Shown here: positions 25,801 through 34,030 of the stretch, one piece after another | Position numbering within the stretch: the first letter of the stretch is position 1 | Layout of the letters: each line of letters starts with the position of its first letter | Source of the DNA: Spirosoma oryzae | Lineage (GTDB): Bacteria > Bacteroidota > Bacteroidia > Cytophagales > Spirosomataceae | Assembly: GCF_003002825.1 (NCBI RefSeq) | Contig: NZ_PVTE01000002.1 | Span: forward strand, 328,926-392,925 | Direction: 5' to 3' | DNA: 64,000 bases | Translations under genes and position numbers: made by a program | Notes under the pieces: model-generated | Database searches by the model: none | Told to the model about the DNA's origin: nothing | What the model saw: only the letters and a program-made list of their open reading frames with translations

Positions 25801-26054
25801 AACTTCGGGTATGTTCGCCATAAAAGTAATTGTTAATTGCCGTTTACCATCGGCCTGCGAAACCAATCAGAACGGCAATTTCTCCGTAAAACGCTGACCA
25901 GTATCAGGTTGAGACTGCAAAAATTAATCCTTTGTTCGAAAAAAAAGTTTTCACTGCCTATTTGTCAGTGAACGTTTCGTAGAGACCCAATGTTAAAGCC
26001 GCCTTTGCCACTCACACTGAGCAACAAAGTCGGCTTTATTGGTAGACAAATCGG

Positions 26055-26567
26055 TTACGCAGCCACTGCCGTGAAATAGCGTTTCAGCCACGTATCGGCC
26101 GCCCGGACCTGCCAGCCTGTCCGAAAAGCACCGGCTGTTTGGACCAGGGTGTCATAGATCAGCGTATCGGGTGTCAGGCGACCGGCCGTGACGGCGGCTT
26201 TCACGGATGGCAACAGAATGGTATCGACCACACCGTTATCGGCAGGCAGCGCCACCGCCCGATCTGTGAAATTAATTGACGCACCCTGCTCACCCAGTTG
26301 TTGCGCCAGCGTGGCTAGCATCCGCACCGACGCATCGATCGAGCAACCGCTGGGCATGTGAAACCCCTCGTCGACGCCAAGCACCACGAAGCGATTGTTG
26401 ACAACCTGTACCGACGCCCGCAAGGCCTGGCCATGCGCGGCCCAGTCCGTCAGCGACTGTTGCATGCCTGTATTGACCTGCGCACTTTCCTGATCCGTCA
26501 GGGGCCGATTGGCCTGATAGACCCACACACGGGCCGTATCAGGTAATTGATCAAAATCAACGTACAT
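26055..26567 (-). CDS. conserved Bacteroidota protein of unknown function
   Basis: A 170-residue soluble protein. The start MYVDFDQLPDTARVWVYQAN and the motif PSGCSIDASVRML match a Bacteroidota family often labelled 'ABC transporter ATPase' in databases. I see no Walker A, signature or Walker B motif, so that label is wrong. The conserved GCSID cysteine, with surrounding Asp and Ser, could be catalytic, but nothing proves it. It lies 26 bp after the CCG-domain iron-sulfur gene, so it may be cotranscribed. A 14-bp hairpin (25994-26007 with 26025-26038) follows. Confidence 0.75.
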   Translation of the reverse strand: MYVDFDQLPDTARVWVYQANRPLTDQESAQVNTGMQQSLTDWAAHGQALRASVQVVNNRFVVLGVDEGFHMPSGCSIDASVRMLATLAQQLGEQGASINFTDRAVALPADNGVVDTILLPSVKAAVTAGRLTPDTLIYDTLVQTAGAFRTGWQVRAADTWLKRYFTAVAA

Positions 26568-26593
26568 ACCGTCGAAGCTGTTGGTTAAAGAAA

Positions 26594-27391
26594 TTACAAC
26601 CCTTGCCCTTGCGCAATGAGTTCCGACACATCATAGACCCGTACACTGTCTTCCCGGTTCTTGTTTTTCACACCGTCCGACATCATTGTCATACAAAACG
26701 GACAAGCAACGGCAATCGTGTCTGCCCCCGTCGCCAGGGCCTCTTCTACCCGCTCGACGTTCACGTCTTTCGTCCCCGGTTCGGGTTCTTTGAAGTATTG
26801 TCCGCCACCCGCGCCACAGCAAAGTCCATTGGCCCGAACGCGTTTCATCTCGACCAGATCAGCATCTAAAGCGGCCAGAACCTCACGGGGTGCTTCGTAC
26901 ACTTTATTAGCGCGGCCCAGGTAGCAGGAGTCATGAAACGTAATTTTTCGTCCCTTGAACGATTGTCCACCCTCAACTTTAACCCGCCCTTCGTCGATCA
27001 ACCCCTGCAAAAATTGCGAGTGATGGATGACCTCGTACGTCCCGCCTAACTCGGGGTACTCATTTTTCAACGTGTTGAAGCAGTGCGGACAGGCCGTCAC
27101 GATTTTCTTGACGTTGTACCCATTCAGTACCTGAATGTTAGCCATTGCCTGCATCTGAAACAGAAACTCGTTCCCCGCCCGACGCGCCGGGTCGCCCGTG
27201 CAGGCTTCTTCCGGCCCCAGGACGGCAAACTTTATTCCGACATGATTCAGAATGCGGACAAAAGCGATGGTCACTCGCTTATACCGATCGTCAAACGAGC
27301 CAGCACAGCCCACCCAGAACAGAATTTCCGGCTCTTCGCCCGACGCAGCCATGTCGGCCATCGTCGGTACAGTGTATGTTTTCTCAAGCAT
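26594..27391 (-). CDS. CCG-domain (Fe-S)-binding protein, HdrB/GlcF-like
   Basis: A 265-residue soluble protein with two cysteine-rich CCG-type halves. The first has LFWVGCAGSF and later CPHCFNTLKNE. The second has FHDSCYLGR, NGLCCGAGGGQ and ACPFCMTMM. This is the heterodisulfide-reductase B / lactate and glycolate oxidase subunit fold that binds a noncubane iron-sulfur cluster. It should accept electrons from the membrane Fe-S protein encoded just upstream (27517-28887). The physiological electron acceptor in Bacteroidota is not established. Another palindromic element lies between the two genes. Confidence 0.88.
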   Translation of the reverse strand: MLEKTYTVPTMADMAASGEEPEILFWVGCAGSFDDRYKRVTIAFVRILNHVGIKFAVLGPEEACTGDPARRAGNEFLFQMQAMANIQVLNGYNVKKIVTACPHCFNTLKNEYPELGGTYEVIHHSQFLQGLIDEGRVKVEGGQSFKGRKITFHDSCYLGRANKVYEAPREVLAALDADLVEMKRVRANGLCCGAGGGQYFKEPEPGTKDVNVERVEEALATGADTIAVACPFCMTMMSDGVKNKNREDSVRVYDVSELIAQGQGL

Positions 27392-27406
27392 GATTTTACA
27401 TTACAA

Positions 27407-27502
27407 AGTTGGATAGTCGTAAAGTTGTATAGTCATAAAGTTAGCTGACGCGCCCAGTGATAGTGACCAAGTATGCGCAGGCAACTTTACAACTATCCAA
27501 CT
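27407..27502. repeat. palindromic intergenic repeat
   Basis: Outer arms AGTTGGATAGTCGTAAAGTTG (27407-27427) pair with 27482-27502 with one mismatch. The inner part contains AAAGTTAGCTGACGC, shared with the repeat at 23994-24065. It sits between two cotranscribed Fe-S genes. Confidence 0.85.
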
Positions 27503-27516
27503 CTAAAACTCCACGA

Positions 27517-28887
27517 TTATGAGTTAACCTGATCGGCCCAGTTGAAGCGGTCGCTGGGCGAGAACTTCCAGGGGGCCATGTTGTTCTCGATGTTGCTGAA
27601 CATTGCATTCCACGAAGCCGGTGCCTGCGACTCTTCCATTACCCGGTACCGTCGTAGCTGCAGAATAATATCGAGCGGGTTGATATTAATCGGGCAGGCG
27701 TTGACGCAAGCCTGACAGGTCGTACAGGCATTGAGTTCTTCCGCCGTGATGTAGTCGCCCAGCAACGATTTATCGTCTTTGTAATCGGGACCGTTGGCTT
27801 TCCAGCCTTTTTGAATGTCTTCCAGCCGGTCGCGGGTATCCATCATGATCTTCCGGGGCGACAGTTTCTTACCGGTAATGTTAGCTGGACAGGCAGCCGT
27901 ACAGCGCCCGCACTCCGTGCAGCTATACGCATTCATCAGGTTGATCCATTTCAGGTCTTCGACGTCCTTTGCGCCAAAGCGACCAATTTCTGCTGGTTGT
28001 TCGCCATTGTCGTTGACCTGTCCCCCATCTGGGTCTGTGGTGACGGGCAGACCCAGCGCCAGCTGAACTTCTTTCGTAATCTCCGGCATGTTCTGCATTT
28101 CGCCTTTTGGCTGCAAATCGGAGAAATACACGTTGGGAAATCCTAACGCGATGTGCAGGTGTTTCGAGTAAGTTACATAGACGGCGAAAGCCAGAATGCC
28201 CAGAATATGCAGCCACCAGGCCGCCCGCTCATAGGCAACAAGCGCGGTATCGCTGAAACCCGTGAACAGCGGCTTCAGGTACTGACTCACCAGAAAATCC
28301 GGTACGATGCCCTGTAGTTCACCGTAGTGTCCCACGCCCCGATCGCGCAGCACGCTATCTGACGCATTCCAGGTTAGGAACGCGATCATCAGCAGGATTT
28401 CGGCAGTCAGGATGATTGTTGCGTCGGAGACAGGCCAGCCCTGCAATTCCCGGTGCCGACTCGCCTGCAAACGGCTAACCCGTGCGATAAACCGGCGACA
28501 CAGAAACACAACACAGACCGCCAGCACGCCAAACGCCAATACTTCAAATACATCGATCAGCACCGGGTAGACGGCCGTAATCAAGGGCGCAAACAGCCGG
28601 TGCGTACCCAACAAACCATCCAGAATGATCTCCAGAATCTCGATGTTGATGATGATAAAACCTGCGTAGATGACGAAGTGCATCGTGCCCACCAGCAAGT
28701 TCGTGAACATCTTCTTCTGCCCGAACGCCACCAGCAGCATTGTCTTTAGCCGCTCGTCGGCATGATCGAAGCGATTCTCGGCCCGGCCCAGCCGAATTGC
28801 CTTTGCAATAAGCCTGACTCGACCCGTAATGAACCAGGCCGTCGCTACCAGAGCCGCTGTGAACAAAATTTGCTGTACGATTTCCAT
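27517..28887 (-). CDS. membrane (Fe-S)-binding protein, HdrC/E-like
   Basis: A 456-residue protein with an N-terminal half of about five membrane helices like the heme b gamma subunit of nitrate reductase, followed by a cytoplasmic domain with two 4Fe-4S motifs: CTECGRCTAACP and CTTCQACVNACP. Such proteins pass electrons between the quinone pool and a CCG-domain partner, here the next gene downstream. It resembles HdrE/D or DsrM-type membrane redox modules. Substrates are unknown. It heads a minus-strand unit of three genes and lies opposite tRNA-Phe. Confidence 0.88.
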   Translation of the reverse strand: MEIVQQILFTAALVATAWFITGRVRLIAKAIRLGRAENRFDHADERLKTMLLVAFGQKKMFTNLLVGTMHFVIYAGFIIINIEILEIILDGLLGTHRLFAPLITAVYPVLIDVFEVLAFGVLAVCVVFLCRRFIARVSRLQASRHRELQGWPVSDATIILTAEILLMIAFLTWNASDSVLRDRGVGHYGELQGIVPDFLVSQYLKPLFTGFSDTALVAYERAAWWLHILGILAFAVYVTYSKHLHIALGFPNVYFSDLQPKGEMQNMPEITKEVQLALGLPVTTDPDGGQVNDNGEQPAEIGRFGAKDVEDLKWINLMNAYSCTECGRCTAACPANITGKKLSPRKIMMDTRDRLEDIQKGWKANGPDYKDDKSLLGDYITAEELNACTTCQACVNACPININPLDIILQLRRYRVMEESQAPASWNAMFSNIENNMAPWKFSPSDRFNWADQVNS

Positions 28888-28970
28888 TTATTTTCATCGA
28901 TTACAGTACTGAAAATCAGTACTGTTTATAGAACAGGCACTATTATTTTTACTTTTTTTAGCCTAACCTA

Positions 28971-29001
28971 TTGCGTATTGTCGGTTACGCTCTTAGTTTT
29001 G
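28971..29001 (+). promoter_or_regulatory. promoter of tRNA-Phe
   Basis: TAGTTTTG (28994-29001) is a perfect Bacteroidota -7 box. A TTG at 28971-28973 lies 20 bases upstream. The expected start is a few bases before the tRNA at 29014. Confidence 0.75.
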
Positions 29002-29013
29002 CACCCACGTTAA

Positions 29014-29089
29014 GGTGATGTAGCTCAGTTGGTAGAGCAAAGGACTGAAAATCCTTGTGTCGGCGGTTCGATTCCGTCCATCACCACCA
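29014..29089 (+). tRNA. tRNA-Phe (GAA)
   Basis: A 76-nt cloverleaf. The acceptor stem GGTGATG pairs with CATCACC, D arm GCTCAGTTGGTAGAGC, anticodon loop CTGAAAA with anticodon GAA, and T arm GGCGGTTCGATTCCGTCC. The CCA end is encoded. A strong terminator follows ten bases later. Confidence 0.97.
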
Positions 29090-29098
29090 CCTCAACGC

Positions 29099-29127
29099 AA
29101 GCCTTCCCTGTGGGAAGGCTTTTTTTA
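29099..29127 (+). terminator. terminator after tRNA-Phe
   Basis: AAGCCTTCCC pairs with GGGAAGGCTT around TGT, followed by a T-run. A separate 11-bp perfect dyad with a 2-nt centre lies at 29174-29197. Confidence 0.88.
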
Positions 29128-29304
29128 TGCTTGTACTGTCCGGTCAATGCAGTCTTTCGTCTCATATAAACCCAATTAGTATGCAAGCATACTAATTTTT
29201 GCGTGAGCAAAGATACGGGCTTCCCCGAAGAGAACAAGCGATAGCCAGCCTTGGTTAGGACGAATTAGAGCGGAAAAAGCATAAACCAACGACTCCTTGT
29301 TGGT

Positions 29305-31119
29305 CTACTGGGTCAGTTCATTGATTTGGATGCCTATGGCCTGCATAAGCTGACTGGCGTTGAACGCCGTGCAGACCCCCGAACGGAGCTGGTAATCGAA
29401 CACAAGTTCGCCGGCGCGCAAGTCCGACTGAAAATGGTAGTTGCGAATGAAATCAGACGCGTTGGTCAGCTGGCCAAGTTCGAGGTCGTGCGTAGAGACG
29501 AAACCGGATGCCGTCGTTTTGTGCAGTTGCCGGATCAACGCTTCCGCCCCCCGGTGCCGGTCGACAGAGTTAGTCCCTTTTAAGATTTCATCCAGAAAAT
29601 ACAGCACGGGCAGCGTCGATGGCGTATTCGTGAGCGTAATCAACGCCTGTAAGCGCTTTAATTCTGCGTAGAACGACGATGTACTTTCTTCCAGCGAATC
29701 CTGCGTTCGCATACTGGTAAAGACCTGTACGACCGAACAACTGAACTGCTCGGCACTGACGACCGCCCCCGCCAGCGCCAGCACTACGTTAGCCCCAACC
29801 GTCCGTAGAAAGGTACTCTTGCCCGACATATTCGAGCCTGTAATCAGTATCGTTTGCCCCGAACCGATCATACTCAGCGAATTAGCCACGCTCCGGCCGG
29901 GTACCAGCAGGGGGTGTGATGCAGCTGTCATCGTAAGCGCTAGTTCACCATCGGTGATTATCGGGGTAGCATAGGCCGGGTGTGCGTAGGCAAAGCCAGC
30001 CAGGCTGTTTAGGGCTTCCAGTTCACCCAGTGCGTCGAACCAGCGACGAAGAGCTGGCCCGTGTCGTACGCGCCAGTTTGTGAGTCGGACGAGGTAGTGC
30101 CAGTCCCAAAGCGTGGCGATACCGAAGAGGAAATAGAAATACGGGTTACGCCGATAATTGAGCCCTTCTGTCAGACTAGCCAGTTCGCGAACGGCCTCCG
30201 ACGCTTTCTGCGACTGACTCGACAGCGCTTCCCGGATCGCCACCAGCCGGGTCGCCTTACCCGATACCTGTTCGGCCTGCACAAACAGCGTATTGACCGT
30301 TTGCAAGGCTGTCGACAGTTCAACCGTCTGATCGCTCAGGCGCATAATCCGCTCAGCCGTTTGCCGCAATACAAGCCAGGATATGCCTACGGACGCGATT
30401 ACGGCTACACCCGGCACATAACCGATCAACCAGGCGACGAACAGCGCCAGCGTCACCACAGGCAGTACAAAGCGCCCAATGTTGATATAACCGGGTAACG
30501 GTTCGTTTGGCGCTTCGGCCCAATTGATGAGCGCGTCCGGCGACCGACCCACTGTTTCCTCTACCCGTGCCAGCGCTTCGAATTGCTGACGCCAGTCGAG
30601 TTGCGAGACGAGCTGTTGTACCGCTTCCTGCCGTAGCCGGATTGCGTCAGCGGGCGACGGATTTTGCAGCCAGGTAGCCAGTCGAATCTGTCCTTCGCGT
30701 GTATGGGTCCGGTTGAGCAGCCGGAACAGCGAATGAACGCCGAAAACGTCCAGGTCCCCAGCATACGGATGCACGGCAGACGTAAACAGTTGACCCGTTT
30801 CGGGTCGGCGATACTGCCGTTGAAGCCGGGCCGCTTCGTCTTCGTTGACGAACACCAACTGACGCGCCAGATCACGCTCACGCCGGATGGCCTGATGCTT
30901 TCGCAGCAGAATCAAAAAGCCAACAATGCCAACGGCCAACACGCCCACAGCCGCCCACGACTGCCCCGCCTGACCAAGCAACCACACGGCAATGACAGCC
31001 ACCGCAAACCAGACCAGCCGAATCATGGCCAGTTGGTTGTGCCGCTGCTGGGCGTTCTGCTCCTGTTGTAAAAACGTTTGCTGCCGCTGTTGAAACACAG
31101 CGTTTGGATCACTTTGCAT
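29305..31119 (-). CDS. membrane-anchored MutS-family ATPase
   Basis: A 604-residue protein with a MutS core but without the N-terminal mismatch-recognition domains. Two membrane helices lie at about residues 31-49 and 55-73, and two more at 217-252. The C-terminal ATPase has Walker A GSNMSGKST at 428-436, Walker B YFLDEILKGTNS, and the late FVSTHDLEL segment. It therefore resembles MutS-related proteins of Bacteroidota that are not the housekeeping MutS or MutS2. Membrane anchoring of a MutS-like ATPase is unusual and its DNA substrate is unknown. The ATG at 31119 overlaps the end of the UDG-like gene by 11 bases, so the two are translated together. Confidence 0.88.
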   Translation of the reverse strand: MQSDPNAVFQQRQQTFLQQEQNAQQRHNQLAMIRLVWFAVAVIAVWLLGQAGQSWAAVGVLAVGIVGFLILLRKHQAIRRERDLARQLVFVNEDEAARLQRQYRRPETGQLFTSAVHPYAGDLDVFGVHSLFRLLNRTHTREGQIRLATWLQNPSPADAIRLRQEAVQQLVSQLDWRQQFEALARVEETVGRSPDALINWAEAPNEPLPGYINIGRFVLPVVTLALFVAWLIGYVPGVAVIASVGISWLVLRQTAERIMRLSDQTVELSTALQTVNTLFVQAEQVSGKATRLVAIREALSSQSQKASEAVRELASLTEGLNYRRNPYFYFLFGIATLWDWHYLVRLTNWRVRHGPALRRWFDALGELEALNSLAGFAYAHPAYATPIITDGELALTMTAASHPLLVPGRSVANSLSMIGSGQTILITGSNMSGKSTFLRTVGANVVLALAGAVVSAEQFSCSVVQVFTSMRTQDSLEESTSSFYAELKRLQALITLTNTPSTLPVLYFLDEILKGTNSVDRHRGAEALIRQLHKTTASGFVSTHDLELGQLTNASDFIRNYHFQSDLRAGELVFDYQLRSGVCTAFNASQLMQAIGIQINELTQ

Positions 31120-31651
31120 AGTTATTCTTTGCTTCGTCGAACGCCTTGACGGCGTCTTCTTTTTTGAAAGCCCGTGCGGAGGGGTGCGTCCAGTAACAAA
31201 ATTTGGCGGGGCCAGTGTATTTCTTTTCAAACGTGCCTACATGGTAGCCAAGCTCCTTACCCGTGACAATTACAATATCAGGCGTCAGTTGTGCTATGAC
31301 ATAGTCGAGAGCCTCCTCAGCTTCCGCCCACATTTCAGGAGTCGGCCGCATACGTGGCCCATCCCCGACGAACTGCTGCACGTAATTATAAAACGCTACT
31401 CGATTCCACAGCTTATGTTCCTCTTCCAGGCTGATCCATTCATACGGCTTTCCGAGTAAAATCTTGGCGATTTTTGTAAAGAAAGGGCTACTACCTTTTT
31501 GACAAAGCGCCCAATCTTTGACGACATACTGCGTAAATGCAGGAGTATACCACTCGGGCTTACCGTAGTGCGACTCACCGAGTACCAGAATCTTCGGTGC
31601 TTGACTAGGGTAGTTCTCTCCTACCCAAGGTTCAAAAAAAGGCTCCTGCAT
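31109..31651 (-). CDS. uracil-DNA-glycosylase-superfamily-like protein
   Basis: A 180-residue cytoplasmic protein. The segment ILVLGESHYGKPEW is placed like motif 1 of the uracil-DNA glycosylase superfamily (GExP/GES type), and YWTHPSARAF resembles the C-terminal HPS motif. The middle has WNRVAFYNYVQ, which fits a conserved aromatic region. The usual Asp/His catalytic residues cannot be fully checked by eye, so activity on uracil is uncertain. Start ATG at 31651. It overlaps the membrane MutS-like gene by 11 bases. The hairpin after the Fur-family gene lies 39 bp upstream, so this pair forms its own transcript. Confidence 0.68.
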   Translation of the reverse strand: MQEPFFEPWVGENYPSQAPKILVLGESHYGKPEWYTPAFTQYVVKDWALCQKGSSPFFTKIAKILLGKPYEWISLEEEHKLWNRVAFYNYVQQFVGDGPRMRPTPEMWAEAEEALDYVIAQLTPDIVIVTGKELGYHVGTFEKKYTGPAKFCYWTHPSARAFKKEDAVKAFDEAKNNYAK

Positions 31652-31689
31652 GGCTGCTGTGAATTTAGATTTTGCACATAAAAATAATG

Positions 31690-31708
31690 TCGGGTTGCGA
31701 ACCCGACA
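31690..31708 (-). terminator. terminator after the Fur-family gene
   Basis: GTCGGGTT pairs with AACCCGAC around CGA (31690-31697 with 31701-31708). On the minus strand it is followed by ATTATTTTTA. Confidence 0.7.
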
Positions 31709-31740
31709 CCACAGCAATCAAACACCTACACTGAGAAATA

Positions 31741-32154
31741 CTACTGCTTGCAGTCGCGGCAGGTGCCCTGAATAAGCAGGTTTGTTTCCCGGCGCTCGTA
31801 GCCTTCGGGAAGCACTAATGCCGGTATACGAACGCTATCCAGGCAAACGGTCTGACCGCAGTTTTCGCACTTAAAATGGACATGGTCGTGATGGTGGTGC
31901 CCCTGCGAACAGGTATCTCGGCAAAGGGCATATTTCGTTCCCCCTTCATCGTCCAGCACTTTATGAAGCAGTCCTTTATCCAGAAACGTCCGCAGCGTTC
32001 GGTAGATCGTTACCCGGTCGTGGTCGGGGCCGAGACCACTCTCGACGTCGTTGTGGGCCAATGCATAACCCGCCTTCAAAAACAGGTCGAGCACTTCCTC
32101 CCGGCCAGCCGTGTGGCGGAGGTTAAAGCTTTTAAGTGTCTGGGCAGCGTTCAT
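31741..32154 (-). CDS. Fur-family transcriptional regulator
   Basis: A 137-residue metal-dependent regulator: an N-terminal winged helix with RVTIYRTLRTFLDKGLLHKV (recognition helix) and a C-terminal dimerisation domain. Ligands include the histidine-rich CSQGHHHHDHVHFKC stretch, CENCGQTVC and CRDC at the end, giving the structural zinc site of two CxxC pairs. Whether it senses iron, zinc, manganese or peroxide is not decided by these residues. The ABC exporter gene lies 33 bp upstream on the same strand and may share its transcript. Confidence 0.9.
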   Translation of the reverse strand: MNAAQTLKSFNLRHTAGREEVLDLFLKAGYALAHNDVESGLGPDHDRVTIYRTLRTFLDKGLLHKVLDDEGGTKYALCRDTCSQGHHHHDHVHFKCENCGQTVCLDSVRIPALVLPEGYERRETNLLIQGTCRDCKQ

Positions 32155-32187
32155 ACAAATTGACGGTATAGGGTAAGGAATTTCCGA

Positions 32188-33990
32188 CTAGCTGATCGGC
32201 TCAAACTGAAGTTTAACCAGATTCGCGTAGACGCCATCTTCCAACGTCGCCAGTTCATCGTGCGTACCTGCTTCAGCAATTTGTCCTTCGCGCAGTACGT
32301 AGATTTTATCGACCTTGCGAATAGTGGCCAACCGGTGCGCGATGATAATCGTCGTGCGGTTCTGCATCAGCTCGTCCAGCGCCGACTGTACCAGTTGTTC
32401 CGACTCGGCATCGAGCGAACTCGTTGCTTCGTCGAGTACCAGAATCGCCGGATCTTTCAGGATGGCGCGGGCAATAGCGATACGTTGCCGCTGACCGCCC
32501 GATAGTTTAACGCCCCGCTCGCCCACGATAGTTTTGAAGCCCTCGGGGAACGACTCGATGAAGTTCAGTGCATTGGCTTTGCGGGCGGCTTCGCGCACGT
32601 CGGCTTCCGTGGCCCCCAGTCGACCATATTGAATGTTCTCCATGATCGTCCCGCCGAACAGAATCACTTCCTGCGGCACAACGGCGATGTTCTTGCGAAG
32701 CTCAGTTAGGTTAAAGCTGGTCAGGTCGCGACCGTCGATGGTGATACGACCGCTGCTCAGGTTGTAGTAGCGCATCAGCAGCTGCACCAGCGTCGACTTA
32801 CCGGCTCCGCTCTGCCCTACCAACGCAATCTTACGGCCGGCGGCAACGTCGAGCGACACACCTTTCAGGACAGGAATATCGGGCCGGGCCGGATACGAGA
32901 ATTTGAGGTTCTCGAACTGTACATTACCCTGCACGGGTACAAACAAGGGCAACTCGTCCGAAGCGTTTACTTCCGATGCTTCACCCAGAATTTCCAGAAT
33001 ACGCTCCGACGATCCAACTGTTTTCTGCAACTGGGCGTACAGATCGCCCATACCGGCCACCGAACCACCGATAAATGTGGTGTATACGATAAACGTCAGC
33101 AGGTCAGAAAAGGGCATTTCGTTGTTCAGCACCAGCGAACCGCCGTACCAGACCACGCCGATAATGCCACCAAACAGGGCGAAAATGATGAACGATACGA
33201 ATATGCCCCGGTATTTAGCTGCGTGCAGGGCTGTGCTGACAACCCGCTGCAAGGCTGAGCCATACCGGTTGATTTCCAGCCGTTCGTTGGTAAACGCTTT
33301 GACGATATTGACCGATTGCAGCGTTTCCTCGACAACGACGTTTGCTTCCGCCAGGTGGTCCTGCGCCCGCTTCGACAGCTTGCGGATAAATTTGCCGAAG
33401 AAGATAGCCGCAACAATGATAACCGGGAACGTTGCCAGCATGAACAGCGTCAGCTTCCAGGACACGTAGAAGATGATGGCCGTACCGATCAGCAGCGTTG
33501 CTACCTGCCGGAACAGTTCAGCTACGGTCAGCGTCAGTACGTCCTGCAACTGCGATACGTCGGCCGAAATCCGGCTCGTGAGTTCACCAACCCGGCGCTG
33601 TTCGAAAAAGGGGATCGGCAGCGTAATGATTTTGCTGTACGTGGCCCGACGTACATCGGCCATCGCCCGCTCGCTGACCTGCGAGAAAAAGTAAATGCGG
33701 AAGAACGAAAAAATGGCCTGCGCGACCAGTACGCCCACAAAAAACAGCGTGACCTGGTTGAGCGTGTAGGCTGATTTACCCTGAATAACGCTGGTGATCT
33801 GCCCGATAAGCAAACCAAAGCTCATCGTCGTTCCCGCCGACAGGATCAGGAACACAAACCCAATGATGTATTGCAAGCGATAGGGCCGCACGAACTGAAA
33901 GATGCTCAGTGCCTTGCGGAACCCTTCTTTTGTTACGCGTTTTTTGTCGGCCTCGTCCGATTCGCTATCGGTACCTCTTCGTTTAGCCAT
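32188..33990 (-). CDS. ABC transporter, fused permease and ATP-binding protein
   Basis: A 600-residue half-transporter of the MsbA/lipid-exporter type. Six membrane helices (residues about 40-310) precede an ATPase with Walker A GQSGAGKSTLVQLL, Q-loop VPQEVILFGGT, signature LSGGQRQRIAIAR and Walker B ILVLDEATSSLD. It should work as a homodimer in the inner membrane, exporting lipid or another hydrophobic substrate. An N-terminal acidic/basic tail (MAKRRGTDSESDEADKKR) precedes the first helix. The ATG at 33990 is used; a TTG at 34005 is the alternative. gldB lies just upstream on the same strand (25 bp). Confidence 0.93.
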   Translation of the reverse strand: MAKRRGTDSESDEADKKRVTKEGFRKALSIFQFVRPYRLQYIIGFVFLILSAGTTMSFGLLIGQITSVIQGKSAYTLNQVTLFFVGVLVAQAIFSFFRIYFFSQVSERAMADVRRATYSKIITLPIPFFEQRRVGELTSRISADVSQLQDVLTLTVAELFRQVATLLIGTAIIFYVSWKLTLFMLATFPVIIVAAIFFGKFIRKLSKRAQDHLAEANVVVEETLQSVNIVKAFTNERLEINRYGSALQRVVSTALHAAKYRGIFVSFIIFALFGGIIGVVWYGGSLVLNNEMPFSDLLTFIVYTTFIGGSVAGMGDLYAQLQKTVGSSERILEILGEASEVNASDELPLFVPVQGNVQFENLKFSYPARPDIPVLKGVSLDVAAGRKIALVGQSGAGKSTLVQLLMRYYNLSSGRITIDGRDLTSFNLTELRKNIAVVPQEVILFGGTIMENIQYGRLGATEADVREAARKANALNFIESFPEGFKTIVGERGVKLSGGQRQRIAIARAILKDPAILVLDEATSSLDAESEQLVQSALDELMQNRTTIIIAHRLATIRKVDKIYVLREGQIAEAGTHDELATLEDGVYANLVKLQFEPIS

Positions 33991-34030
33991 TGCTTTGCTC
34001 GTCAACCGGCAGCTAACCGGTATGCGTTAA

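Noticed and set aside
26055..26567. Label 'ABC transporter ATPase' for this family
   Set aside because: No Walker A, Walker B or signature motif is present.
29305..31119. Housekeeping mismatch-repair MutS or MutS2
   Set aside because: Lacks the mismatch-recognition domains and the Smr domain, and has four membrane segments.
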